A stretch of DNA of 20,040 nt from Deltaproteobacteria bacterium (GCA_003695205.1 RFIO01000165.1:1-20040); one strand, 5' to 3'. Numbered from the stretch's first letter, positions 1-7,194 are shown. Notes: a model not told the origin generated them from the letters alone. Numbers and translations are program-made.

Positions 1-3
1 ACA

Positions 4-648
4 TCAGGGGAGCAGCCCGAGCAATTTGTGCACCTGAAGCAGGTCGGCGGTTTCCGAAACCAGCAGGGTGGGAAGACCTCGATCGCGGGCCGGTTCCAGG
101 TCGACCTGGTCCCGGTCACCGACAAAGAGAACCTCGTCCGGCGGGCCGCCGATCTCGCCGAGGACCATTTCCAGGACTTCGGGGTCGGGCTTGGGACGCC
201 AGGCGTATTCGATGGTGAACAGACGTTCGAACAGATTCTCGATGCCGAGCAGGGCCAGAATTTTCTGGGTCAGCGGCAGGTTGTTGTTGGTGTAAAGGTA
301 GAGGGGACATTGTTCCCTGAGCCCTTCGAGCAGAGCCTGAAGCACCGGATCATAGACCAGGTACTGCTCGGGGCGCACCATCTCCTCAAAGGTTCTGTGC
401 AGATCCCTCAGCTCGATGCCCAGTTCCATGCAGACCCTGGACAGGGTCGGTTCGCGCCCCTCGAGATCAGCGATGCGTCGCCGGGCCCGGTTCATGGTAC
501 GCCGGGCGGCCTGCGGACTGACACCCCGGCCGCGCGCCACCAGCAGTTCGGCGGTACGCTCGATCTCGGCGAGCAGTTCGGCATTGGTATAAAGGGTGCC
601 GTCGAGATCGAAAACGATGGCGCTTACCGATGTGGCTTCTTCCAGCAT
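4..648 (-). CDS. HAD-superfamily hydrolase (phosphoglycolate-phosphatase-like)
   Basis: A predicted cytoplasmic phosphatase of 214 residues. HAD motif I is visible as FDLDGT at residues 13-18, with D14 as the nucleophile and D16 as the acid/base. Motif II is the Thr in YTNNN near 120, motif III the Lys of RPKPDP at 153, and motif IV the GDRDQVD segment near 177-183. The helical insert between motifs I and II (about 20-100) resembles the cap of phosphoglycolate phosphatase or pyrimidine 5'-nucleotidase types, so the substrate cannot be read from the sequence. The reading frame is open to 705, but I chose the ATG at 648 because AGGGGAG lies about 6 bases upstream and the protein then starts just before motif I. 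It follows the phosphodiesterase gene on the same strand after about 70 bases and may be cotranscribed with it. The stop codon is inside the window, so the gene is complete. Confidence 0.85.
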   Translation of the reverse strand: MLEEATSVSAIVFDLDGTLYTNAELLAEIERTAELLVARGRGVSPQAARRTMNRARRRIADLEGREPTLSRVCMELGIELRDLHRTFEEMVRPEQYLVYDPVLQALLEGLREQCPLYLYTNNNLPLTQKILALLGIENLFERLFTIEYAWRPKPDPEVLEMVLGEIGGPPDEVLFVGDRDQVDLEPARDRGLPTLLVSETADLLQVHKLLGLLP

Positions 649-717
649 GCGAGCTCCCCTCTCCACGGTCTCTGACCAGCCTAGCAGAGAGGAGGCGCAC
701 GGCAAGTCTCAACTGAC

Positions 718-1449
718 CTAACAGCCGTCCGCCACCTGAGCCTGGTCGAGCAGGGCACGCGCTGCCGCCGGATCATTGGTGAACAGGCCGTCCGCCCCCT
801 GGCGCAGCAGGCGCCGCATACCGGCGGGATCGTCCTCGGTCCAGGGGTAGACCCGCAGCCCCGCCTGCCGGCACTGACCGGCCATGACACAGGTGAGCAG
901 GTCGCGCCGGGGATGAAAGGCGGCGGCCCGCAGGCGCACGGCGTCGCGCAGGTGGGCACGCCAGAGCCTCCGGTCACACAAGACCGCCAGTGCCAGGTTC
1001 GGCGAAGCCTCCCGCAGGCGGCGCAGCAGGCGGCGATCGAAGGATGAGACGACAACGTCGACACCCGGGTGCAGGCCGACCATGGCAAGAACTGCCGAAG
1101 CGGCAGCCGCGTCCTTGATTTCCACGTTCAGGCGCACGCGGTCCCGGGCCCAGTCAAACACCTCCCTGAGGGTTGGTATACGCTCACCCCGGAAGCGGGC
1201 ATCGTACCAGCTGCCGGCGTCGGCCCGGCGCACCTCGGCCAGACTGAGACGGTCAACCCGCCCCCCAAGGTCGGTGGTACGATCGAGAGTATCGTCGTGC
1301 AGCACCACCGGCACACCGTCCCGGGTCAGCTGAACATCGAGTTCGATGCCGTCGGCTCCCTGGGCGAAGGCCAGTTCGAAGGCTGCCATGGTATTCTCCG
1401 GGGCATGGGTCGAGGCGCCCCGATGCGCCCAGATCATCAATTCCGGCAT
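718..1449 (-). CDS. Glycerophosphodiester phosphodiesterase family protein
   Basis: A 243-residue single-domain GDPD enzyme, expected to hydrolyse glycerophosphodiesters from phospholipid turnover to glycerol-3-phosphate and an alcohol. The family signature is plain: HRGAS at 9-13 (catalytic H9, R10), PENT at 17-20, ELDVQLTRDG at 36-45 (metal ligands E36 and D38), and LHDD at 50-53 with the second catalytic histidine H51. LNVEIK near 106-111 supplies another metal-binding Glu. The C-terminal GADGLFTNDP motif closes the TIM barrel. There is no signal peptide, so it is probably cytoplasmic like UgpQ. The ATG at 1449 has GAGGTG about 6 bases upstream. It precedes the HAD phosphatase on the same strand; a shared role in phosphate-ester salvage is possible but is inference. 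The family call is firm; the exact substrate is not known. Confidence 0.93.
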   Translation of the reverse strand: MPELMIWAHRGASTHAPENTMAAFELAFAQGADGIELDVQLTRDGVPVVLHDDTLDRTTDLGGRVDRLSLAEVRRADAGSWYDARFRGERIPTLREVFDWARDRVRLNVEIKDAAAASAVLAMVGLHPGVDVVVSSFDRRLLRRLREASPNLALAVLCDRRLWRAHLRDAVRLRAAAFHPRRDLLTCVMAGQCRQAGLRVYPWTEDDPAGMRRLLRQGADGLFTNDPAAARALLDQAQVADGC

Positions 1450-1463
1450 GGAGACACCTCAGG

Positions 1464-1652
1464 ATGTCCGGGCAAAAGGCACCCAAACAGGAAAAAGCCC
1501 CAAGCAGGGGCAGGGTCCCATGGCTGGTCCTGTTCGGCATGCTGCTGGTCGCGGGCATGCTGCTGACCCTCTGGTTCGGCCGGGGCAGCCGGCATGGCTA
1601 CGGTCTGCTGACGATACCTGAAGATCACGGAGCCCCCTTGAGGACCGGGTAG
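1464..1652 (+). CDS. Possible small membrane protein (hypothetical)
   Basis: A 62-residue open frame with a basic N-terminus (residues 1-18, rich in Lys, Arg and Pro), one strong hydrophobic segment at about 19-38 (WLVLFGMLLVAGMLLTLWF) and a short polar tail. The topology fits a single-pass inner-membrane protein. Codon choice in the hydrophobic part (CTG, GTC, GGC) matches the neighbouring genes. GGAGA sits 9 bases before the ATG. It lies in the 175-base gap between two minus-strand genes: its start is 14 bases from the start of the phosphodiesterase gene, and its 3' end overlaps the rhodanese gene tail by 28 bases on the opposite strand. I recognise no family. It could be a chance frame in GC-rich DNA, so it is reported with caution. 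Confidence 0.38.
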   Translation: MSGQKAPKQEKAPSRGRVPWLVLFGMLLVAGMLLTLWFGRGSRHGYGLLTIPEDHGAPLRTG

Positions 1653-2014
1653 CCACGCAGCTGCCAGCCCCAGATGCCGCCATAGAGGTTGTAGACCTCG
1701 GGGTAGCCAATGCGCGCCAGGTAGCCAGCCACCTGCGATGACCGCGATCCGACGGCACAGTAGACCAGGATCGGCCGGTCGCGGGGAATCTCCCTGATTC
1801 GGCGCACCACCTGATCGATGGGAATCAGGGTCGAACCATCAATGCGTATTTCAAAATATTCCTGCGGGGTCCGCACATCGAGAAGAAACAGATCCGGCTT
1901 CTGCTGCAGCAGCAGCCTCGCATCCCGGGCATCGATATTGCGGGCGGTTGCCGCCAGGCTGGAGGTTGCGGTCAGTAACAGCAGGGCCAAAAGGGTGAAC
2001 AACCGGGCTTTCAT
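1625..2014 (-). CDS. Secreted rhodanese-like domain protein
   Basis: A 129-residue protein with an N-terminal signal peptide (MKAR, hydrophobic core LFTLLALLLLTA, probable cleavage after about residue 21) followed by one rhodanese domain, so it should act in the periplasm. The domain shows LLDVRTPQEY at 44-53 and the active-site loop YCAVGSRS with C86 as the persulfide-carrying cysteine and R91 closing a C-x4-R arrangement. The C-terminal YNLYGGIWGW segment is typical of single-domain PspE/GlpE-like rhodaneses. Such proteins move sulfane sulfur, but the acceptor is unknown. The frame extends to 2116, but the ATG at 2014 is chosen because it begins a clean signal peptide, has AGGAG upstream, and leaves room for a promoter with a perfect -10 box. 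It is divergent from glpX. Confidence 0.88.
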   Translation of the reverse strand: MKARLFTLLALLLLTATSSLAATARNIDARDARLLLQQKPDLFLLDVRTPQEYFEIRIDGSTLIPIDQVVRRIREIPRDRPILVYCAVGSRSSQVAGYLARIGYPEVYNLYGGIWGWQLRGYPVLKGAP

Positions 2015-2051
2015 GATCAGACCAACTCCTGGGACAAATGAGTGTGGCCCC

Positions 2052-2081
2052 ATTATACCCGAATCGGGCCTGCGCAGTCTG
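2052..2081 (-). promoter_or_regulatory. Probable sigma-70 promoter of the rhodanese gene
   Basis: On the minus strand there is a perfect TATAAT (bases 2057 down to 2052). A weak -35-like CAGACT lies at 2081-2076, 18 bases upstream. The resulting leader would be about 30 bases before the ATG at 2014. The spacer contains the 11-base palindrome CCCGAATCGGG (2058-2068), which directly abuts the -10 box and could be an operator, though it is short enough to be chance. Confidence 0.55.
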
Positions 2082-2108
2082 CCCCGCTGTGTCCGGGGGG
2101 GCGATTCC

Positions 2109-2137
2109 TTGCCCATCTGCCCCTTTCATGGCATGAT
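2109..2137 (+). promoter_or_regulatory. Candidate sigma-70 promoter of glpX
   Basis: TTGCCC at 2109-2114 and CATGAT at 2132-2137 are separated by 17 bases. Transcription would start near 2144, giving a leader of about 45 bases before the GTG start at 2189. The match is moderate and rests on spacing as much as on sequence. Confidence 0.35.
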
Positions 2138-2188
2138 GCGCCCGGTTTGAAGCAACATCCTCCGAAAAGGGAACGAAAGGACGACATC

Positions 2189-3142
2189 GTGGATCGCAAT
2201 TTGGCTCTGGAACTGGTCCGGGTGACCGAGGCAGCCGCCCTGGCCAGCGGCCGCTGGGTTGGCAAGGGCGACAAGATGGCGGCGGACGAGGCCGCCACCG
2301 AGGCTATGCGCCGCACCCTCGATTCCATCGACATCGATGGCACCGTGGTCATCGGCGAGGGCGAGATGGACGAGGCGCCGATGCTCTACATCGGTGAAAA
2401 GGTCGGCAGCGGGCAGGAACCCGCGGTCGACATCGCGGTCGATCCGCTCGAGGGAACCAACATCTGCGCCAAGGGGCTGCCCGGCTCCATCGCCACCATC
2501 GCCCTGGCGCCGAAAGGTGGATTCCTGCACGCCCCCGACATGTACATGGAAAAGATCGCTGTCGGACCGGCCGCAAAGGGCGTCATCAACATCCAGGATC
2601 CGCCATCGGCCAACCTGAAGCGCATCGCCGAAGCCAGGGGCTGCCGGGTGGAGGACCTGACAGTGGTTACCCTCGACCGTCCTCGCCACGATCGCATAGT
2701 CGAGGACATTCGCCGGGTGGGAGCCCGCATCCACCTGATCAGTGACGGTGATGTCGCCCCGGCCATCGCCACCGCGGTCGAGGGCAGCGGTGTCGACATG
2801 CTGATCGGCGTCGGCGGCGCGCCCGAGGGGGTCCTGGCCGCGGCCGCCCTCAAGTGCCTGGGCGGCGACATGCAGGGGCGCCTGGTCTTCATGACCCAGG
2901 AAGAGCGCGATCGCGCCCGTGACATGGGCATCGACGATTTCGACCGCATCTACAGCGCAGAAGAGATGGCCCGAGGCGATGTCGTCTTCGCGGCCACGGG
3001 GGTGACAACAGGTGACCTGCTGCGCGGCGTGCGCTATTTCGCCGGCGGCGCCGAGACCGATTCGATCGTCATGCGCTCGAAAAGCCGGACTGTACGCTTC
3101 ATCCGCAGCCGACACTACTTCGACCACAAGCCGGTCTACTAG
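2189..3142 (+). CDS. glpX: Class II fructose-1,6-bisphosphatase GlpX
   Basis: A 317-residue GlpX-type enzyme, which hydrolyses fructose-1,6-bisphosphate to fructose-6-phosphate in gluconeogenesis. Family hallmarks are the N-terminal MDRNLALELVRVTEAAALAS block (1-20), GKGDK...ADEAA (25-36), GEGEMDEAPM (56-65, metal-binding acidic residues) and AVDPLEGTN (83-91), the Li-sensitive phosphatase signature. Length is normal for the family. The frame is open from 2042, but the protein homology begins exactly at a GTG at 2189, with AAAGGA 7 bases upstream; I therefore call GTG as the start and reject the upstream ATG. It is divergent from the rhodanese gene and is followed, after an 81-base gap with its own promoter, by the kinase-like gene, so it is probably monocistronic. 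In an anaerobic deltaproteobacterium growing on acetate this would be the main FBPase, which is inference. Confidence 0.95.
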   Translation: MDRNLALELVRVTEAAALASGRWVGKGDKMAADEAATEAMRRTLDSIDIDGTVVIGEGEMDEAPMLYIGEKVGSGQEPAVDIAVDPLEGTNICAKGLPGSIATIALAPKGGFLHAPDMYMEKIAVGPAAKGVINIQDPPSANLKRIAEARGCRVEDLTVVTLDRPRHDRIVEDIRRVGARIHLISDGDVAPAIATAVEGSGVDMLIGVGGAPEGVLAAAALKCLGGDMQGRLVFMTQEERDRARDMGIDDFDRIYSAEEMARGDVVFAATGVTTGDLLRGVRYFAGGAETDSIVMRSKSRTVRFIRSRHYFDHKPVY

Positions 3143-3149
3143 CCGGGCC

Positions 3150-3178
3150 TTGTCAACAGGCAACCGGCCTGCTAGAAT
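3150..3178 (+). promoter_or_regulatory. Strong sigma-70 promoter of the kinase/BON gene
   Basis: TTGTCA at 3150-3155 and TAGAAT at 3173-3178 are separated by exactly 17 bases, a near-consensus arrangement. The -35 box starts 7 bases after the glpX stop codon. An 11-base palindrome, ATTCG-C-CGAAT (3177-3187), covers the end of the -10 box and the expected start site, and could be a small operator. Confidence 0.65.
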
Positions 3179-3223
3179 TCGCCGAATCCTTTAATATCAA
3201 AGCGCAAAAGGACGGGTCCATTC

Positions 3224-4051
3224 ATGCCAATTATCACCATCTCGCGCGAAATGGGCAGCGGCGGCATCCCGATCGCCCACGAAGTGGCCGAACGCCTCGG
3301 ATACACCCTGATCAACGGCGACACCCTGCGTGCCGCCGCCGGTGATTACGGTCTGACGGACGAAGCCTTCGAACAGGCCGACGAAAAACCGCCGGCATTC
3401 GTCGACGAACTCGACCAGAAACTCGCCGTCGACCTGCGCCAGATCGAACTGATCATCCTGGAAAAGGCCCTGGAAGGGAACGTTATTATCTACGGGCGCG
3501 GCGGCCAGGACCTGCTGGCCAAGGTGACCAACGTCTTCCGGGTGCGCATCATCGCTCCGTTCGAGGAGCGGGTCGAGCGCTGGGCCGAACGCGAGTGGCT
3601 CGACCCCGATTACGCCCGTCTGCTGGTGCGCCGCAGCGACCAGCAGCGTGCCGGTTTCATCAAGTACTACTTCGATCGCGACTGGGAAGACCCGCTGCAC
3701 TACGACCTGGTGATCAACACATCCAGGCTGTCCCACGAAACCGCCGTCAACCTGATCTGCGACGGTGTCGGGGACAGCAACCTGGTCGAACGCAAGGGGG
3801 CATCAAAAAAGGTCCTGCGCGACCTCATCCTGCAGAAGAAGGTCGAGATCGCCCTGACCTCGGCTGCGGACATCGATACCCTGCACGTTGAGAACAGCAC
3901 CGCGGAGGGGATCGTCACCCTGACCGGGCACGTTCACAGCAAGGAAGACCTGAAAAGCATCCTCGAAATCGTCAAGGGCGTCGAAGGTGTCAAGAACGTC
4001 GAGGAGAATCTTCAGATCATTGCTTATCGCAACGTTCCCCGGGATCACTGA
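3224..4051 (+). CDS. Cytidylate-kinase-like protein with C-terminal BON domain
   Basis: A 275-residue two-domain protein. Residues 1 to about 190 match the cytidylate-kinase-like family: a modified P-loop TISREMGSGG at 5-14 that lacks the usual Lys, the NGDTL segment (31-35), IIYGRGGQDLL (88-98), and VRIIAPFEERVER (107-119) leading to the lid region RRSDQQRAGFIKYYF. Residues from about 198 to 268 form a BON domain: predicted helix LRDLILQKKVEIAL, strand segment GIVTLTGHV (229-237), and GVEGVKNVEENLQI (252-265). BON domains usually bind phospholipid or outer-membrane components and are often exported, but no signal peptide is visible, so this one is probably cytoplasmic. The ATG at 3224 follows AAGGAC by about 10 bases. 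It has its own promoter and terminator, so it is an independent unit. True cmk activity is uncertain; the role of the fusion is unknown. Confidence 0.85.
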   Translation: MPIITISREMGSGGIPIAHEVAERLGYTLINGDTLRAAAGDYGLTDEAFEQADEKPPAFVDELDQKLAVDLRQIELIILEKALEGNVIIYGRGGQDLLAKVTNVFRVRIIAPFEERVERWAEREWLDPDYARLLVRRSDQQRAGFIKYYFDRDWEDPLHYDLVINTSRLSHETAVNLICDGVGDSNLVERKGASKKVLRDLILQKKVEIALTSAADIDTLHVENSTAEGIVTLTGHVHSKEDLKSILEIVKGVEGVKNVEENLQIIAYRNVPRDH

Positions 4052-4078
4052 TCTCCCGAACGGAAAACAGCAGACATC

Positions 4079-4110
4079 GGCCCGGAAGGCTTTGCCATCC
4101 GGGCCTTTTT
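4079..4110 (+). terminator. Rho-independent terminator after the kinase/BON gene
   Basis: An 8-bp perfect GC-rich stem (GGCCCGGA at 4079-4086 with TCCGGGCC at 4098-4105) is extended inside by GGC/GCC around a TTT loop. It is followed directly by five T residues. It lies 28 bases after the stop codon. Confidence 0.85.
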
Positions 4111-4123
4111 CGTCTGATCGGGC

Positions 4124-4153
4124 TTGTGGGAACGGGCTGTTTTTTTGTAGGAT
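4124..4153 (+). promoter_or_regulatory. Probable sigma-70 promoter of the yebC-ruvCAB unit
   Basis: TTGTGG at 4124-4129 and TAGGAT at 4148-4153 are 18 bases apart. The site lies between the preceding terminator and yebC, which is where a promoter is needed. The leader to the yebC ATG would be about 46 bases. Confidence 0.5.
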
Positions 4154-4205
4154 GTCATGTTTGCTGCGGCGAACGAGATTACAGCAGTAAAGGAGAACCG
4201 GTATC

Positions 4206-4949
4206 ATGGCAGGTCACAGCAAATGGGCCAACATCAAACACCGCAAGGGGGCCCAGGATGCCAAGCGCGGCAAGATTTTCACCAAGCTGATCAAGGAAAT
4301 CACCGTTGCCGCCAAGATCGGCGGCGGCGATCTCAACGCCAATCCCCGTCTGCGCCTGGCCGTCGACAAGGCCAAGCAGGCCAACATGCCCAAGGACAAC
4401 ATTGAGCGTGCCATCAAAAAGGGGACCGGCGACCTCGACGGCGTCGTCTACGAGGAAGGCACCTTCGAAGGCTACGGACCGGGCGGTGTCGCCGTGATTG
4501 TCGAATTCCTCACCGACAACCGCACCCGTACCGTGGCCGAGGTGCGTCACATCTTCAACAAGCACAACGGCAACCTCGGGGTCAGCGGCTCGGTCGCCTT
4601 CATGTTCGATCGCAAGGGTCTGATCACCTTCGGCGAGGACGCCGATTTCGACCAGATCTTCGAGATCGCGCTGGAAGCCGGCGCCGAGGACGTCAAGCAG
4701 GACGGCGGCATCGAAGTCATCACCGATCCCGGCGACTTCGAGGCGGTGCGCAACGCCCTCACCGAAGCCGGCCTGACCTTCACCAGCGCCGAGATCACCA
4801 TGCTCCCCCAGACCACTACCGCGGTCGAAGGCAAGCAGGCCGAACAGCTGATGAAGCTGATCGACAAGCTCGAGGACAACGACGACGTCCAGAACGTCTA
4901 CGCCAACTTCGACATCTCCGACGAGGAGATGGAACAGATTATGGGATAA
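4206..4949 (+). CDS. yebC: YebC/PmpR family protein
   Basis: A 247-residue YebC-family protein of full length. The N-terminal signature MAGHSKWANIKHRKGAQDAK, the following KIFTKLIKEI helix, and blocks such as NPRLRLAVDKAKQANMPKDNIERAIKKG, YEGYGPGGVA-like FEGYGPGGVAVIVE and RGSVAFMF-like GSVAFMFDRKG are diagnostic. The family has been described as transcriptional regulators (PmpR) and, more recently, as factors that help ribosomes through difficult peptide stretches, so the exact role here is open. AAAGGAG lies 10 bases before the ATG. It is the first gene of a unit with ruvC, ruvA and ruvB, an arrangement conserved across many bacteria. A 74-base gap carrying a hairpin repeat separates it from ruvC. 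Confidence 0.96.
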   Translation: MAGHSKWANIKHRKGAQDAKRGKIFTKLIKEITVAAKIGGGDLNANPRLRLAVDKAKQANMPKDNIERAIKKGTGDLDGVVYEEGTFEGYGPGGVAVIVEFLTDNRTRTVAEVRHIFNKHNGNLGVSGSVAFMFDRKGLITFGEDADFDQIFEIALEAGAEDVKQDGGIEVITDPGDFEAVRNALTEAGLTFTSAEITMLPQTTTAVEGKQAEQLMKLIDKLEDNDDVQNVYANFDISDEEMEQIMG

Positions 4950-4958
4950 TGGCCGGAA

Positions 4959-5021
4959 CAGGACGACAAGGAGACGGGTACCTGATTCCCGTCTTCTGTC
5001 TCCTGCCTCCTGTCTCCTGAC
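4959..5021. repeat. Heptamer-array hairpin element between yebC and ruvC
   Basis: Bases 4994-5021 are four consecutive 7-base units close to TCCTGTC, ending 2 bases before the ruvC ATG. The purine-rich bases 4959-4978 are their approximate reverse complement. Together they can form an imperfect hairpin: 10 paired bases (4969-4978 with 4988-4997, one G-U), a one-base bulge at 4968, 3 pairs, a bulge at 4964, then 5 pairs (4959-4963 with 5001-5005), with a 9-base loop at 4979-4987. No T tract follows, so it is not a normal terminator. Confidence 0.75.
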
Positions 5022-5023
5022 TT

Positions 5024-5533
5024 ATGCGCATACTCGGCATTGACCCCGGCTCCCGCCTGACCGGATACGGCCTTATCGAGGGCCGGGGCCAGCGCCTGCG
5101 CCACGTCGACAACGGCGTCATCGTCACCAGCAGCCGTTCGGTCCTGCCGGACCGGCTCAAGCTGATTCACGACGGTATCGCCGAATTGATCGACCGGTAC
5201 CACCCCGATGTGGTGGCGATTGAGAACATCTTTCTGGCACGCAACGCCCAGTCGGCGCTCAAGCTCGGCCACGCCCGCGCCAGTGCCATGCTGGCAGCCC
5301 TGAACGCCGGACTTGAGGTCCACGAATACACGGCTTTGCAGGTCAAAAGCGCGGTGGTCGGCTATGGCAAGGCGGAAAAACACCAGGTCCAGCAGATGGT
5401 GCGCACCCTGCTGGGACTGCCCGAGGTCGCGCAGGAGGATGCCGCCGACGCCCTGGCGGTCGCCATCTGCCACCTGCACAGCGCGCCTCTGACCGACAAG
5501 CTCAAAACCGCGGTTCGTACCGGAAGACGATGA
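5024..5533 (+). CDS. ruvC: Holliday junction endonuclease RuvC
   Basis: A 169-residue resolvase that cleaves Holliday junctions symmetrically after RuvAB-driven branch migration. The four catalytic acidic residues of the RNase-H fold are in place: D7 in GIDPGS, E67 in VAIENIF, and D139 and D142 in QEDAADALAVAICH. IFLARNAQSALKLGHARA (69-86) is the typical substrate-binding block. The homology starts exactly at the ATG at 5024, yet the 20 bases upstream are pyrimidine-rich repeat (TCCTGTC units) without any Shine-Dalgarno sequence, which is unusual beside its well-equipped neighbours. The stop codon overlaps the ruvA start in an ATGA arrangement, indicating translational coupling. Confidence 0.96.
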   Translation: MRILGIDPGSRLTGYGLIEGRGQRLRHVDNGVIVTSSRSVLPDRLKLIHDGIAELIDRYHPDVVAIENIFLARNAQSALKLGHARASAMLAALNAGLEVHEYTALQVKSAVVGYGKAEKHQVQQMVRTLLGLPEVAQEDAADALAVAICHLHSAPLTDKLKTAVRTGRR

Positions 5534-6129
5534 TTGCCCAACTGACCGGACAGATTGCCCATCGCGGCCTCGACCACCTGATCATCGACGTCAATGGTGT
5601 CGGCTACCAGGTGACCGTCCCCCTGTCGACCCTCTACAGTCTGCCGGAGAGCGGCACCGTCAGCCTGCGCATTCATACCCACGTCAAGGAAGACGCCCTG
5701 CAGCTGTTCGGATTTGCCACCGGCGACGAAAAGGACCTGTTCACCCTGCTGATCGGTGTCTCCGGCGTCGGGCCCAAGCTGGCGGTCAACATCCTGTCCA
5801 ACATCGGTGCCGACGAGTTGCGCCAGGCCCTCGCCTTCGGGGACAGCAAGCGCCTGGCCGCCATCCCCGGCATCGGCAAGAAGACCGCCGAGCGTCTTGT
5901 GGTCGACCTGCGGGAAAAAGTCGAGGCGGACGGTTCCGTGCCGGCCGCGCCGGCCGCGGCCGGAAGGCCGGGCGCCCCCCGTGACCTGCGTGAAGACGCG
6001 CTCTCCGCCCTGGTCAATCTCGGATACAAGGCCGCCCAGGCCAAAAAGGTTCTCGACAGCGTCGATGCCGACGGGCTCGGCTCGGTCGAGGAGATCCTCA
6101 AAACCGCCCTCAGGCAGCTGGTACGCTAG
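5530..6129 (+). CDS. ruvA: Holliday junction DNA helicase subunit RuvA
   Basis: A 199-residue RuvA, the tetrameric subunit that binds the four-way junction and loads RuvB. The N-terminal OB-fold begins MIAQLTGQIAHRG and includes VNGVGYQV. Two helix-hairpin-helix motifs follow: GVSGVGPKLAVNIL (about 77-90) and AIPGIGKKTAERLVVDL (about 114-130). After an Ala/Pro/Gly-rich linker (about 138-152), the C-terminal domain III, which contacts RuvB, reads EDALSALVNLGYKAAQAKKVLD. Length is normal. The ATG at 5530 overlaps the ruvC stop by 4 bases. Confidence 0.97.
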   Translation: MIAQLTGQIAHRGLDHLIIDVNGVGYQVTVPLSTLYSLPESGTVSLRIHTHVKEDALQLFGFATGDEKDLFTLLIGVSGVGPKLAVNILSNIGADELRQALAFGDSKRLAAIPGIGKKTAERLVVDLREKVEADGSVPAAPAAAGRPGAPRDLREDALSALVNLGYKAAQAKKVLDSVDADGLGSVEEILKTALRQLVR

Positions 6130-6156
6130 CCCCCGGGGCCATTACAGGAGCTGACC

Positions 6157-7194
6157 TTGACCGAGCGCCTGATTTCGGGACACATCCAGGAAGACGACGA
6201 CAGCTTTGAACAGAGCCTGCGTCCCAAATTGCTGCAGGAGTACATCGGCCAGGCCAAGGTCAAGGCCAACCTGCACGTCTTCATCGAGGCGGCCCGCAAA
6301 CGCCAGGAGGCCCTCGACCATGTCCTCTTCTACGGTCCTCCCGGCCTGGGCAAGACCACGCTCGCCAATATCATCGCCAATGAGATGGGGGTCGGCATCA
6401 AGAGCACCTCGGGTCCGGTGATCGAGAAGACCGGCGACCTGGCGGCGATCCTGACCAACCTGGAACCGGGTGACGTCCTCTTCATCGACGAAATCCATCG
6501 CCTCTCCCCCGTGGTCGAGGAAATCCTCTACCCGGCCATGGAGGACTATCAGCTCGATATCATCATCGGCCAGGGACCTTCGGCCCGCACCATCAAGCTC
6601 GACCTGCCGCGGTTCACCCTTGTGGGCGCGACCACCCGCGCCGGCCTGCTCTCCTCGCCGCTGCGCGACCGGTTCGGCGTCATCGCGCGCCTCGAGTTCT
6701 ACAGCGCCGAGGAGCTGGCCACCATCGTCCGGCGCAGTGCCGACCTGCTCGAGATTCCCATCGTCGACGACGGCGCCCTCGAGATCGCCCGCCGCAGCCG
6801 CGGCACGCCGCGGATCGCCAACCGGCTGCTGCGCCGGGTGCGCGATTTTGCCGAGATCGAAGGCACTGGCACCGTCGACCGGGCCATCGCCGACCTGGCA
6901 CTGGGACGACTGGAGGTCGATGCCCGCGGCTTCGACCACATGGACCGGCGCCTGCTGCTGACGATCATCGAAAAATTCGGCGGCGGCCCGGTCGGCCTGG
7001 ACACGCTCGCGGCAGCCATCAGCGAAGAGAAGGACACCATCGAAGACGTGATCGAACCCTTCCTGTTGCAGGGCGGCTACCTCAACCGCACGCCGCGCGG
7101 TCGGGTCGCCACCCCCCTGGCCTATCGACACTTCGACCGCCAGCCCCCCGGGCCAGGAGGACTTTTCGACCAGACGGACGCTCCCCCGGACTGA
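6157..7194 (+). CDS. ruvB: Holliday junction DNA helicase subunit RuvB
   Basis: A 345-residue AAA+ motor that drives branch migration with RuvA. Walker A is GPPGLGKTT (60-68), Walker B VLFIDEIH (107-114, D111/E112), sensor 1 GATTR (157-161), and the arginine finger lies in SPLRDRFG (167-174). The C-terminal winged-helix domain ends with GYLNRTPRGRVAT, typical of RuvB. The start is a TTG at 6157: AGGAG lies 6 bases upstream, no ATG fits, and the MTERLIS N-terminus matches the family. It follows ruvA by 27 bases and is followed by the GGDEF gene after only 3 bases. Confidence 0.97.
   Translation: MTERLISGHIQEDDDSFEQSLRPKLLQEYIGQAKVKANLHVFIEAARKRQEALDHVLFYGPPGLGKTTLANIIANEMGVGIKSTSGPVIEKTGDLAAILTNLEPGDVLFIDEIHRLSPVVEEILYPAMEDYQLDIIIGQGPSARTIKLDLPRFTLVGATTRAGLLSSPLRDRFGVIARLEFYSAEELATIVRRSADLLEIPIVDDGALEIARRSRGTPRIANRLLRRVRDFAEIEGTGTVDRAIADLALGRLEVDARGFDHMDRRLLLTIIEKFGGGPVGLDTLAAAISEEKDTIEDVIEPFLLQGGYLNRTPRGRVATPLAYRHFDRQPPGPGGLFDQTDAPPD

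Noticed and set aside
2015..2116. N-terminal extension of the rhodanese protein to 2116
   Set aside because: It would bury the signal peptide and run through the TATAAT promoter; the ATG at 2014 is better supported.
2042..2188. Upstream ATG extending glpX by 49 codons
   Set aside because: The extension would cross the proposed promoter, has no family similarity, and the GTG at 2189 has a ribosome site and matches the GlpX N-terminus.
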